Source: Allomyces macrogynus ATCC 38327 (taxonomy: Eukaryota > Blastocladiomycota > Blastocladiomycetes > Blastocladiales > Blastocladiaceae). From it: DNA of 30,651 nucleotides. The DNA lies in assembly GCA_000151295.1 (NCBI GenBank), contig GG745334.1, positions 266,490-297,140 of the forward strand, in the 5' to 3' direction. This document shows positions 9,490 to 20,066 of this stretch, one piece after another. Both the position numbers and the translations under genes were made by a program. Positions within the stretch are counted from its first letter, which is position 1; each line of letters starts with the position of its first letter. Below the pieces are notes generated by a model that saw nothing but the letters and a program-made list of their open reading frames with translations, was not told the origin of the DNA and did no database searches.

Positions 9490-10462
9490 TCATCCAACAA
9501 TGGGGCCGACCCCGTCAGCCGACACGAGCAGGGCATCGTGACCAGATCGCGGTGCCGGGTCGAGGTACTGCCAGAGCACCGACGGCATGTCGGGTGTTGC
9601 GTAGAGCATGCGCGTGCGTAGCGGCGTACCCGCGAGTTGGCCACGGTTCTTGGCGAGAAACGCGTCAAAGTCGTGTCGCGTGGGCAGTGCGACGAGCGCC
9701 ATGGACCCGTCCGTGTACTTGACGACATAGTCGTCGGCGCGCACGGGTGGCTCGACCATGTTCCAGACGTTGGCGGTCAGGTGGATGCCCTGTAGCGAGA
9801 CGGCCAGGGCTACAGGTTGAGGTGGAGAGGGTGAGACTCGCGCGCTTCGTCGTGGTGTTGGGTGGCGAGTACGCACCAGAGACGCCGACGAGCTGGACGG
9901 GCACGCGCAATGCGTGTTGCAGGTCGCGCAACGCGGCGCCAAGGTCTTGGAGTGCGCGCTCGCGCAGCGGTGGCGAGGTGCCGGCGCAAACGGCGCTTGC
10001 CCATGCGTCGCGGTGCGTGTTTTCAATGTGGTAGATGTGAATGCCAATGTCAACAGAAGTGGCGGTTGAGGACGGGTTGGCAGACGCGAGTGCGGCCGCA
10101 TCGACAAGCACGTCTTCACCAACGAGGTCGGCCTCGGCGAGCTCGCCTTGGAGGGCCAGGCGGCGCCAGGCGTGTGCATGCAAGACGATGCAGATGAGAG
10201 TGCCGGCAAGGACCTCCTCCTGATCTCTCGATTCATGCTGGTGTGCAGGGCGCAGGGTGGAGTAGATGCGCGAGAAGTGTGGGCACTTGGTGGTCCATTT
10301 GAGCACAGTCGTGGGCTGCAGCGGGTCGGGCAGTGGGAAGACGGCGGCCTCTTGCGCGAGGATTAGGTGCACGTCGCGCGCGAGCACGGCGCGCGCGGCG
10401 ATGCTCGAGGGCGGGTCGCGGCCAGCGCCGTTGGGGCGCGCACCGGGCAGAAACGCGGCCAT
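9490..10462 (-). CDS. unrecognised protein, intact member of a tandem pair
   Basis: Two exons (10462-9877 and 9809-9490) joined across a 67-nt GTGCGT...CTGTAG intron, phase 1, encode 301 aa. I do not recognise the family. The start MAAFLPGARP at 10462 is the first Met after a Pro/Arg-rich upstream stretch. Visible: mixed alpha/beta sequence without signal peptide or membrane segment; conserved with the broken neighbour are ARDVHLILAQEAAV, the W--KCPHFSRIYS segment, GELAEADLVGEDVLVDA, SVDIGIHIY, RVPVQLVGVSGA, VWNMVEPPVRADDYVVKYTD and RMLYATPDMPSVLWQYLDP. The last 20 residues are Gly/Ala-rich. Shared intron position with the neighbour, plus conservation of the protein on both sides of it, supports a real gene. 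It starts 439 nt from the divergent ZDS1-like gene. No function is proposed. Confidence 0.75.
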
Positions 10463-10901
10463 GCTGGCGGACGGCAGCGGCAGGCGGCACGCGGGCGCGC
10501 GGCGCGAGTGCAGCAGGTGCGGCGCGTCTCGTGCGGGCGGGCGGGCGCGATCAAGATCAAGGGCGCGATCAGCGCGCGACGCGTGTGCCGGCCAGGCAGG
10601 AGGGGCGCGGCGGCCTCGGGACTTGGCCCTTTGGCGCGCTGGTGGAGCCGCAAGAGAGGGGGCCGCGCCACGTTGCGTCCAAGCCCCACGACGCAGGCAA
10701 ACCCAACCACCTCGCAACCATCCGCCACACACACACACTCACACTCACCGCGCGCTTCCTCCACTGCCTGCCCACCGCCCATCCCCGTCACCATCTGTCT
10801 CCGCGGCCGCCGCGACCACGACCACCGCCGCAGCGCGCGTGCCCTCCTGTCCCCCCGCAACACTCGTCGTCCACCGGCCGCCGCGCCCACGCCGCGCCGC
10901 C
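10463..10901. other. divergent intergenic region upstream of the ZDS1-like gene
   Basis: GC-rich 439-nt spacer between two divergent starts. It contains a short CA dinucleotide run (10726-10748, imperfect) and, from 10750 to the ATG, a C-rich pyrimidine leader. No TATA and no additional gene are seen. Confidence 0.5.
10726..10748. repeat. CA microsatellite
   Basis: About six CA units followed by two ACACTC units, located in the presumed 5' leader or promoter of the ZDS1-like gene. Confidence 0.8.
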
Positions 10902-13900
10902 ATGGCCGCCGCCGCGCCGCACGTCGACGACCTCGAGTCGAGCCTGCACGAGCTCGACGAGCTCGCCGCCGACCTCGAGTCGGCCACGCTCGACCTCGAG
11001 TCGTCGGTCGCTGAGGACGCGACCATTGACGAGTCAACCGCTGATGACGCCGACGACGAGGACGACGGCGATGCGCAAGACGACGCACACGGACCGCAAG
11101 CTGTCGCCGGCACCGCCGAACAAGATGCCAACCTGCACGCAGACGCGGTGCCCGGGCCCTTTCTCGACGACGACCTACTGCCGGCGGGCGCCGCTGCCGT
11201 GCCGCTCTCCCTGCCCGCCTTTGTTCCGCGCGCGATCCCGCCAGACCTGCTGCCGCCCGACGCAGCCGTCCCGCCCACGCGCCTGTCGCTGCCGCGCACC
11301 GGTGCCGCCGGCGGCACGGCCTCCCCACCACCGCCCATCACCATCCCGTCGCTCTCGCGGCGCCGGTCCTCCAAGGCGACGACGCCGCGCAGCCCTACGC
11401 AAATGGCCATGGACCCGGACCTGACGGAACCCGTCATGGCCGAGTCGGCCGTGGTCCCCGAGGACATGACGCCGCACCTGTTTTGGGTGCCGGCGCACCA
11501 GCCACCCGGAAATCGCGCCCTTGGCCTTCAAGGACTGGCTCGACCGCCCACGACATGCAGCTCACCAACAACGCCGTTGCCCGCGTGCGCCGCCGGAAAT
11601 CCTACCGCGAGTCAGTCAATGTCGTTTCGCTCGCCGACGACGGGTCGGGGAAAGCCCATGTCGTTGTGCAGCCCGTCGACGACGCAGCGGTCCGTCTCCC
11701 AGCCGCTTCCTGCCTTCCACTTGACCGACCCGTGCATCTAAATCCACTTTCCCGCTGATGTGATCCTGACAGGGCTCGGAATCCGACGGCCTCGAAACCG
11801 TCCCCGAAGACGGTCCCGTCACGAGCGACGGCGACGGCACCGGCCACCCGAGCGACTCTGCGAGCGAGGCTTCCGCACCAACAGGCGGCGCCTCGTCCAT
11901 CCGTCGCACGACCCTGAAACGCTCGTTCCGGCACCGCCCCGTGCACCCGCGCGGTCACCGCGACGCGGACCTGGCGCAGACCGACGGTCCCGCCGTGCAC
12001 CCGCACACGCAGGGTACCGGGTCGTTCCGGCGCAAGCGGTCGCTCCTGCGGCAGGGTATCGGTGCCGGGTCGGACGCGCCCGACGCGACTGACCGTCCCT
12101 CCGACCCGAACGTGCGCGACGCCGACGCCGAATACGTGGCCAACTCGGCCCATATGCCTGTCGAGGTACCGGCGGTGCCGACGATCCCAACGATCCCGAC
12201 CGCGCCGGACGTGTCGATCATTGTGCGCGCCCATACACCTGGGGACGAGTTGCTCACGCGCCCGCCCGGCGCGGCGTTTGTGATTCCGCCGGAACGGACG
12301 ACGTCGCTGCACACGCGCGCGAGGCCGGCGCCGCGACCTGCCGCCAAGGAACCGTCGGCGCTTGCCGCGGAACCCGTTGCGGCGCCCGTAGATGCGCCCA
12401 CGCCCAAGCCAGCGCCCACACCCGCCGAGGACGTGGAACCGGCGCACCCAGACCGAGTCCAGTCGCCGCCGTTACCGCCGCGGCCGCTGGAACCGGTCGT
12501 TGCCGACGCGGCAGCGGCGCCCGTCGACGCACCGATGCCCCCACCGTCGCCGTCGTCGACCGAAGACACGTTGCCACCCGCTCTGCCCGCGGAATGCACC
12601 CCGTTGGTCGGTGTCGATGACACGGCACCGCCAGTCCCGCTCCCGCCGTCCTCCGCCGACGCCGTCGTCGCCCCCGCGCCGGCTCCCGAACCGTGGTCCG
12701 CGCCAGCGGCCGGGCCGGGACCCGATACTCCCCTGCCCGCACCCACGGCAGTGGTTCCACTGATCACGCCATTGCAGCCTGCGCGCGGCCGGTCTGATTC
12801 GGTCGTCTCGGTCGATTCCGACGCGGGCGATGTCTCGGATACGGCGTCGATTTCGGGCAAGCGGCACCGGAAGAAACTGTTTGGCGGGTTCCGGCGTAAG
12901 AATTCGGCGCGGCCCAGCGACGAGCACAGTGTCGCCGTCGCGCCCGCGGACTTGGCGGGGAAACCGGCTGCGAAACTGCCGCAACACCCGGTGGCCGCAG
13001 GGCCGCCGCCGCACGCGCCCGCACAGACGGCACCGGCACCTGCCACGCAGGGGAAGCCGAAGAAATCGACGTGGGGGTGGCTGTTCTCGTCGTCGTCCTC
13101 TTCTTCCTCGTCGAACCAGCAGCAGCACGGATCAGGTGGGAACCGCGCACTGACGCCGTCGCAGGCTGCCGCCGCCGCCGCGTCAATGGCTGCCGAGCCC
13201 ATCGCCGCCGTCCCACCACCACCGCCCGTCGCGGCCCCGCCCAAGAAGAACGGCAACTCGATCGTCTCCTTTTTCCGTGCCGCCAAGAAATCGGCGACCG
13301 CGGCCGTCGGCAACGGCAACTCGAGCACGACCAACACCATGGCCGCGACCTCTACTGCGACCCCTGGCAAGGCCACGGGCATTCTTGCCGCCGGCACAAC
13401 CGCGGCACTCCTCGCCGCAGCCCCCGGGTCGCACCTGGCCTCGGACCGGTACGGCGCGGGCAAGCCCCGTTCCGCTGCCCTCGCGGGCCACCTGGCGATC
13501 CCATTGCGGTACCCGATCCACATCGAGCGCGCGATCTGCCGGCTCGCGCACCAGAAACTGGCCAATCCTCGGCGCCCGCTGTGCCACCAGGTGCTCATCT
13601 CGAACATGCTCGTCTGGTACATGTCGCTGCGGAAAGCCGAGGAGGAAATGCACCTCGCGCAGCAGGCGCAGCTCGCGGCCGCCGCGGCCGCCGGTGGTGG
13701 GACCGCAACCCCACCCACCGCGCCCGCGGTCGAACCCGCACACCCGACATCGTCCGGGTGGAAGGCGGGCCGGTTCCGCGGGAGTGGAAGCGGAGGGAAG
13801 AAAAAACGGCCCCGGAAAGCCGCAGGCACTGCGCCGGGCGGCGCGCGGTCGGCCGAGATTGTGGTCGCGGCGCCGTCGTACGCCGCGCAGGGGTACGGGT

Positions 13901-14352
13901 ACCCTGACCAGGCAGGCGGGTACGCGGCGAATGGGACCCCACCGCCGCAACCAAATTCGGCGCAGGACGCGACGGGTAAGTCGGACGACAGTTCCGGGTC
14001 GTCGGATTCGGATAACGACTCGGACGACGATGACGACGAGGACGAGGAGTCGGTGTCGGACGAGGAGCGCCGGCGCCGGCGCAGGGCTGCACAGAAGGCC
14101 CGGTTGGCGCGGCCGCGGCCGCGGTCGTCGTCGCGGTCCCGTGCGGCAGCAGCCGCGGCAGCGGCAGCGGCGAGTGGCGGGTCGGTCGTGCCGCGCGCGT
14201 CGTCGGGGCTCGCGTCGAACCCGAATTCGGATGATGAGGGCACGGGGGCCGCGTCGCCGGATGAGGACGACGACGTGCCGCTGGGATTGGTGCTGCAGAA
14301 AAAGCCGGCGGCCACGGCCGCGGCAACGGCGCCGGTCGTGGCGCCTGCGTGA
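10902..14352 (+). CDS. ZDS1/ZDS2-like regulator of PP2A-Cdc55, with two 1-nt frame breaks
   Basis: Fungal Zds proteins bind the B55 subunit of PP2A and control mitotic exit and polarity. Exon 1 (10902-11689) starts MAAAAPHVDDLESSLHELDE. The conserved N-terminal motif is present but split over frames: HLFWVPAHQ in frame 1, HPEIAPLAFKDWLDRP in frame 2 after one extra C at 11502, and MQLTNNAVARVRRRKSYRES in frame 3 after a second extra base near 11543-11553. Dropping two bases gives 262 codons and a phase-0 junction to the intron 11690-11772 (GTCCGT...GACAG). Exon 2 (11773-14352) carries basic motifs (RRTTLKRSFR, GSFRRKRSLL, KLFGGFRRKNS, STWGWLFSSSS, IVSFFRAAKKS) typical of Zds, then the C-terminal Zds domain at about 13487-13640: LRYPIHIERAICRLAHQKL, NPRRPL, HQVLISNMLVWYMSL. 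About 240 residues follow it, with acidic Ser and basic Arg tracts; in yeast the domain is near the end. Family sure; exon 1 integrity open. Confidence 0.9.
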
Positions 14353-14842
14353 GTCCGTGCGTGAGAGTATTTACTTACGTGCCGTTTTGTTATCCACCCT
14401 TGTTGCGCGTTTTTTATTGATTGATTGACTCGTGGGTGTCGACGGGAATCTCGTTGGCGATTGGCTTGCTTCTTTTCCTCGTGCTCTTCATGTTCCCTTC
14501 TCGTCCTGGCCTTGCACCGGATTCTGCCCGTTCTTTTCTTGTTCGTTAGCGTTGGATCGTCGCCGCCCCTTTTGCGCGCGACTATTTTGGCTCGTTCCCT
14601 CCAAGAAGTGAGATTCCCCTGCCCGCCTGCCGTGGATCAACGTGGGCCAGTGTCCGACAGAGAACTGGCATTGCCACAACCGCCCGTGGAAAACGCTGCA
14701 CGTCCAAGTACTCACGCAGGTGCCAGGAATCGTGACGGAGCGGAACAAGCCATCGCCAACCGCTGGCTTAACACTTTTCGCCCGATGGACGAGGTTCATC
14801 TTGGGATCCTCTTCGAAACAGGCTTCCGCAGCACGGAACACA

Positions 14843-14922
14843 GCGACTCAAGTCAGTGAGAGCGCGAGGAACTGAGCAGGGCTCATGGCCCTGAGGTCAC
14901 AGGATCGAAACCTGTGGACGGT
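14843..14922 (+). tRNA. degenerate initiator tRNA-Met(CAT)-like sequence, probably a relic
   Basis: The anticodon arm is perfect: CAGGG (14877-14881), loop CTCATGG with CAT at 14884-14886, CCCTG. After AGGTC comes a perfect T arm, ACAGG-ATCGAAA-CCTGT (14899-14915). A54 in the T loop (ATCGAAA instead of TTCGA) is a hallmark of eukaryotic initiator tRNA. Upstream, 14843-14867 aligns in length with the first 25 nt of fungal initiators (AGCG start, CAGTG, AGCGCG), but ten extra bases (14868-14877 region) separate it from the anticodon stem. The acceptor strands AGCGACT and GGACGGT pair in about five of seven positions. The usual D stem is lost; TCAG/CTGA could form one with a 15-nt loop. G37 replaces the usual A. 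It may be a pseudogene or a tRNA-derived small RNA gene. Confidence 0.45.
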
Positions 14923-14951
14923 CCTCCATAATTGAAGAACGCGTTTCGTGG

Positions 14952-14957
14952 TTTTTT
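14952..14957 (+). terminator. T6 tract, candidate RNA polymerase III terminator
   Basis: Six T on the coding strand 30 nt after the 3' end of the initiator-tRNA-like sequence. Four or more T suffice for Pol III termination in fungi, so the spacing fits, though a T6 can occur by chance. Confidence 0.35.
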
Positions 14958-15379
14958 CAGAACATGAGGTGGGTCTTGCAAGATCATTTTGCTTGGTGTC
15001 AGAATTAACGAAGGGCCACCCCATCTCCGTGTCGTTCTTGGACGCCAATCGCCACGAGAGGCGCATCGTCTCTTTCGATTTTGGCAGACTGAGGTTGGCT
15101 TGACTGGCTCGAGGTGGTTCAGATGCGAGTCAAGTCGGCTTCCATTCGCTTCATTTCCATCGCAAGCAGACGAACGGCGCTATATACAGCCAGGAGCGCA
15201 AGGAGAAAGAGAAAACCCAAGCAAAACGTGAACTGGACGACACAACCAAACTAAAGCAAGCCAAAAGAAAAATCAAGTGCAAAGCAAACCCCAAAAGGAA
15301 TCACGGAACGCAACGAGGGAACACAGGCCTACGCGCAGCGAGCCAAAAACACAACCCATTGTTTTTAAATCCGGTTGAT

Positions 15380-17963
15380 TCAACCAGAGCACGCCAGGCA
15401 CGCGTCGCGGTTATCGAGCGAGCACGCCAAGTCGGCGAGCTTCTGGTCGCGGTCAGTTGGACTGCTAGAACTGCTTGCGCCGCCGGCCTCCTGCTTCTGC
15501 TGCTGGTTGAGCGCCTGCTGGTCGACGGTAAACTTGATCGCGTCGGCCGCGGGCCGCGACCGCAGGTAGTACATGCCCGTCTTGAGCCCCTTCTTCCACC
15601 CGTAAAAATGCATCGACGTGAGCTTGCCGAAATTCGGGTCGGCCATGTGGATGTTGAGCGACTGCGACTGGTCAATGTAGGCGCCGCGGTCGGCGGCCAT
15701 GTCGACAATCGACCGCTGCGAAATCTCCCAGACGGTGCGGTAGATGCGCTTCAAGTCGGACGGGATCTCGGCAATGCCCTGGATCGACCCGTTGGCCGCG
15801 ATCATGCGGTTCTTGAGCGAGTCGTTCCACAGACCCAGTGAGACGAGGTCGTGCAGAAGGTGCGGGTTCACGACTTGGAACTCGCCGGCAAGCACGCGCC
15901 GCGTGTAGATGTTGGACGTGTAGGGCTCAAAGCACTCGTTGTTGCCGAGAATCTGCGACGTCGACGCCGTCGGCATCGGCGCGAGCAGCAGCGAGTTGCG
16001 CACGCCGTGCTTGGCAATATTGTCACGCAGGTCGGCCCAGTCCCACAGTCCCGAGTCGGGGGTCACACCCCACAGGTCAAACTGCAACTTGCCCAGCGAG
16101 ATCGGACTGCCCTCGTAGGTCGCATACTTGCCGTCGCGCTCAGCAATCTCGACCGAGGCCTCGAGCGCCGCGTGGTAGATCGTCTCGAAGATGTGCTTGT
16201 TGAGCGTGCGCGCGCGCTCGTCGTCAAACGACATGCGCATCTTGATGAACACGTCGGCGAGCCCCTGCACGCCAATGCCAATCGGTCGGTGCCGCAGGTT
16301 CGACCGCTCAGCCTCGGGCACCGGGTAGTAGTTGATGTCGATGATCTTGTTCAAGTTGCGCGTCACGACCTTGGCTACGTCGTGCAGCTTCTTGAAGTCG
16401 AACGTGTCCTTGTCAATCACAAACGTGGGCAGCGCGAGCGACGCCAGGTTACACACGGCCACCTCGTCGGGGCTCGTGTACTCGACAATCTCCGTGCACA
16501 GGTTCGAGCACCGAATCGTGCCGAGATTCTGCTGGTTCGACTTGCGGTTGCACGCGTCCTTGTAGAGCATGAACGGCGTGCCCGTCTCGACCTGCGACTC
16601 GAGAATCGCAAACCACAGCTTTTGCGCGGGCACGGTGCGTCGCGCGCGGCCCTCGCGCTCGTACTGGTGGTAGAGCTCCTCAAACTTGTCACCCCAGACG
16701 TCGGCGAGCCCGGGCGCCTCGGCAGGGCAGAAGAGCGACCAGTCGCCGTTCGACTCGACACGCTTCATGAACAGGTCCGGGATCCACAGCGCGTAGAACA
16801 GGTCGCGCGCGCGAGACTCTTCCTTGCCCGTGTTCTTCTTGAGGTCGAGGAACTCGAACACGTCGGCGTGCCACGGCTCGAGGTACATGGCAAACGCACC
16901 AGGGCGCTTGTTGCCGCCCTGGTCGACGTAGCGCGCCGTGTTGTTGAAGACACGAAGCATCGGCACGAGACCGTTCGAGTACCCATTGGTGCCGGCAATG
17001 TAGGACCCGGACGCACGAATGCAGTGCACGTTGAGCCCAATCCCGCCCGCCGACTTGGAAATCATGGCGCACGTCTTGAGCGTGTCGTAGATGCCCTCAA
17101 TCGAGTCGTCCTTCATCGAGACGAGGAAGCACGACGACAGCTGCGGCCGAGGCGTGCCGGCGTTAAAGAGCGTCGGCGATGCGTGCGTAAAGTACTTTTC
17201 CGACATGAGATTGTAGGTCTCGATCGCCTTTTCAATGTCCTCGCCGTGAATTCCGACAGCGACGCGCATCAGCATGTGCTGCGGGCGCTCGGCGACCTTG
17301 CCGTTGATCTTGAGCAGGTAGGACCGCTCGAGCGTCTTGAACCCAAAGAAATTGTAGTTGTAGTCGCGGTCGTAGATGATGGCCGAGTTGAGCCGGTCGG
17401 CGTGCTTTTGAATCAGCGCGTACGTCTCGGCGGAGATCATGGGCGACGGCTTGTCGTTGATGGGGTTCACGTACTCGAACAGGTCGGTCATGACCGAGGA
17501 AAACTGCTTCTTGGTCTCCTTGTGCAGGTTCGACACAGCAATGCGCGCGGCCAGGACAGCGTAGTCGGGGTGCGTCGTCGTCAGGTAGGCGGCCGTCTCG
17601 GCCGCGAGGTTGTCGAGCTCGACCGTCGTGACGCCATTGTAGACGCCTTGCACGACCTACGAATTGCGGAGAAACGGATTTCGTGAGCCTCTGTGCTGCC
17701 GGTCAAAGACTGCCGCGCGTGCATCGTGCGCTCGGCCAGAATTGGCCGTACCTTTTGCGCAACCGCGGCCGGGTCGAGGTACTCGGTGTTGAGGCCGTAG
17801 CAGAGCTTGGCAATTCGAGCCGTAATCTTGTCAAAGGCGACGCGCTCCTTGCGGCCGTCTGAACGAGCAAGATAATCGCGTCAGCGTCCGACCCAGCCTC
17901 ATCAAGCCGCCACAGGAGCAAGCAATCCGAGGCCGTACCGCGCTTCACGACCAGCATCACCAT
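15380..17963 (-). CDS. RNR1: ribonucleoside-diphosphate reductase large subunit (class Ia, R1)
   Basis: Three exons (17963-17939, 17858-17752, 17656-15380) encode 802 aa; the two introns are 80 and 95 nt and both begin GTACGGCC. It reduces NDPs to dNDPs with the small subunit. Residues 1-90 form the ATP cone ([39 protein letters not shown]), followed by the 10-stranded barrel: [40 protein letters not shown] with the first redox Cys, [11 protein letters not shown] specificity loop, [39 protein letters not shown], then NLCTEIVEY with the catalytic Asn/Cys/Glu, [10 protein letters not shown] with the second redox Cys, [11 protein letters not shown] and [11 protein letters not shown]. The C-terminal shuttle CLACSG is intact. 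Nothing looks damaged. The 8-residue first exon is supported by exact restoration of KRDGRKERV. The upstream flank holds a TGACGTCA site. Confidence 0.98.
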
Positions 17964-18036
17964 GGTGTCGGGTTCGTGGGTAGGAATCGTGGTGACTCAC
18001 AGCGACGAGCGCCGGGAATAGAACAGAGGGGGCCTT

Positions 18037-18068
18037 GAGCGAGCGAGAGAGCGAGGCAGCGAGCGAAA
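18037..18068. repeat. GAGCGA-type purine-rich simple repeat
   Basis: Imperfect GAGCGA/GCGAGA units, 74-105 nt upstream of the RNR1 start, in its presumed leader; on the RNR1 strand it is a pyrimidine-rich CTCGCT tract. Confidence 0.7.
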
Positions 18069-18404
18069 CGAGGGGCCGCACGGAGGAGCCGTGGACGGAG
18101 CGGGAAATGGGAGAATTCGAGTCGACTTGAAGCAGTCGGACTACCAGCGCGCTGGCGGGGTCGGTTGAGAACGAGGCGAGCACGGTGCAGCGAGTTGCGT
18201 GCGCAGGCAGGTCTCCTCGTCGTTGCGGTTAGTGTGGTGCAGGCTCACGGCCGTCGTTGCGAAGAGTAAGGTGAGAGGGACGAGGACGGGACGATGGGCG
18301 CGACGCCGGTTTTGTTCAAGGCGGACGAAGCAGCAGACGACCAAGTCGCGGTCGCGACGGTAGGCAGGGACACCACGCGCCGACCGTGCCTTTCCCGAAA
18401 CGTT

Positions 18405-18412
18405 TGACGTCA
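18405..18412. promoter_or_regulatory. TGACGTCA palindrome upstream of RNR1
   Basis: A perfect CRE/ATF-type site in TTTGACGTCACG, 442 nt upstream of the RNR1 start. bZIP factors of the ATF/CREB class bind this sequence. One 8-mer in this much DNA may be chance. Confidence 0.3.
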
Positions 18413-20035
18413 CGATGCCTCAGCGGCATGGCTTGTCCATTTTCTCCCGGGTTGGTCAGCGCCGACCGCTCGTCAGCAGCGTGCGACAGCGTGACACCAT
18501 GGCCAAGTTGATAATGTGCAAAATTGTCGTGAGCGGCATCAGGCAATCGCTGCGAGGTGTGGGAAAGGGATAGTTGAAAAGCAGGTGCGAAGGCGGAGAA
18601 AGTTGCACAACACGCCCCACATCTTTCATTTAAACAAAGAATGACATGGAGGGCCAATGTTTTGATGGACTTGGAGCTTGAGCTTTTTGAGCGAAAGTGA
18701 CAAACGACGCGACTCCTGGCGCCCTGTCCCAAGCCAAACGCCCAAGAAACTTTACTGAGGTCATGGCGTGCAAGATGGATGACAACCAGTGCGTTCTTTC
18801 CCATTTCAGAACAAAAGCTTGCTCTGAGCCAGCACAGTTGTGAAGGTCCATGATGTGACATTTGGCCACAACTGCACAAATGCCCTGGCCAAGGGTGCAC
18901 CAGTGGAAAAGTTGGAGGCAGCCCAAAAAATTGATTGAGGAGTGGAAATGGTCAGTGAGGGATGACAGTCCCAGTGCTTGGGCAGATTGCATGGCAAGTA
19001 TGTCATGTTGTTCATGCCTACCTGCGCCTGCTCTTGGATTGGACTGTGCCATTTGCCTAGCACCATGCTAGACTTTGCTGGGGCGCGCTGTTCATGGCTG
19101 GTGCTGGCTGACAGCCATGCATCACAACTTGTGATGCAACCTGACATATGAGGATGGCAATAGGACTGTGTTTGCTTGGCAATGCACCACACTTTGGCAT
19201 GAGAAGTATGAGAAGTGTGGGAAAATTCAAAGTCTGCAAAATGACACTGTCATTTGTCACAATGAACAACAAGGTTGGTATGTCACATTTGGATCATCAA
19301 GCATCATTGCCAGGCATCATCATGTGCTTGGCAAGGCAGCACAGCCACAGCAAACTTGCTGCATCTAGCACTGCCTGCCATCCTGTCAATGTCGTCATTG
19401 CACTCATGTATGCCACACTGTGTGCAGGGGCCAGACTTGTAACAGGCTTGAATGACTTCGCCTATTGCATGGCTTCAGTGCAGATGTTGAGACAATGCTT
19501 TGGATCACAACATTTGGCAGCAATGCAGATGCTGTTGCCAATACTGTGCTAATGGACAAGCCAGATGTGGCTCTTGTGGTCAGGTATCATAAAGCATGAG
19601 CAGGTGCATGTGGGCATGAGTGCAAACACAGACAAACAATTCAGACTCATGGAACAAACCAAGTGAGCAAGCGTCATTCCATCAGATTGGAACACCCTGC
19701 TTGTGCATGATTTTTTCCCCCATGGTGGCCATGCTTAATCCATTGGAAAACTGGCAGGCACATTGGTCGAAATTTGGTTTCTGAGCAATTTTTCAACCCT
19801 TCATGTCCATTTCCTTGCACAATTGCATCCAAAAAGTGCTCAGAAAGCAGGCTTTATTTTGACAGTCAGAAGAAACTGAATGGGAATTGCTTGTGTGAAA
19901 AGTGACATTGAGACACCCTGCATCAATAACTTCAAATGCACACTGCATGCTTGCGCCAGTCTCAAAGCAAGCCATACTGTGCAGGGATTCTTTTGGAGGC
20001 CTGCCAAACAGAATGCAGCATGTTTCAGCGCTTCC

Positions 20036-20066
20036 CACCAACCACCACCAACAACCACCACCACCA
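20036..20066. repeat. ACC triplet microsatellite
   Basis: Runs of ACC/CCA interrupted by two AAC units, inside the CpG-poor tract. Confidence 0.8.

Larger units (their letters stand above)
14353..15379. other. convergent intergenic region (ZDS1-like / RNR1 3' ends)
   Basis: No protein-coding sequence is convincing. The first 60 nt are T-rich, suiting a 3' end. At 14843-14957 lies an initiator-tRNA-like element with a T6 tract (separate entries). The remainder to 15379 is mixed sequence with A-rich stretches on the plus strand from 15190, i.e. T-rich in the RNR1 sense, compatible with its 3' UTR. A TATATA at 15180-15185 has no gene to serve. Confidence 0.55.

Noticed and set aside
11955..14315. 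Minus-strand frame of 786 codons antisense to the ZDS1-like gene
   Set aside because: Low-complexity mirror of the ZDS1 exon, which has family motifs and the Zds C-terminal domain.
14800..14830. Second tRNA T arm at CTCTTCGAAACAG
   Set aside because: The flanking bases do not form a five-pair stem.
15851..17686. Plus-strand frame of 611 codons antisense to RNR1
   Set aside because: Opposite a highly conserved enzyme; no protein-like features.
19148..19552. Protein-coding gene in the CpG-poor tract (134 codons, plus strand)
   Set aside because: No family resemblance over its length, no start context or splice sites; best seen as chance in decayed DNA.
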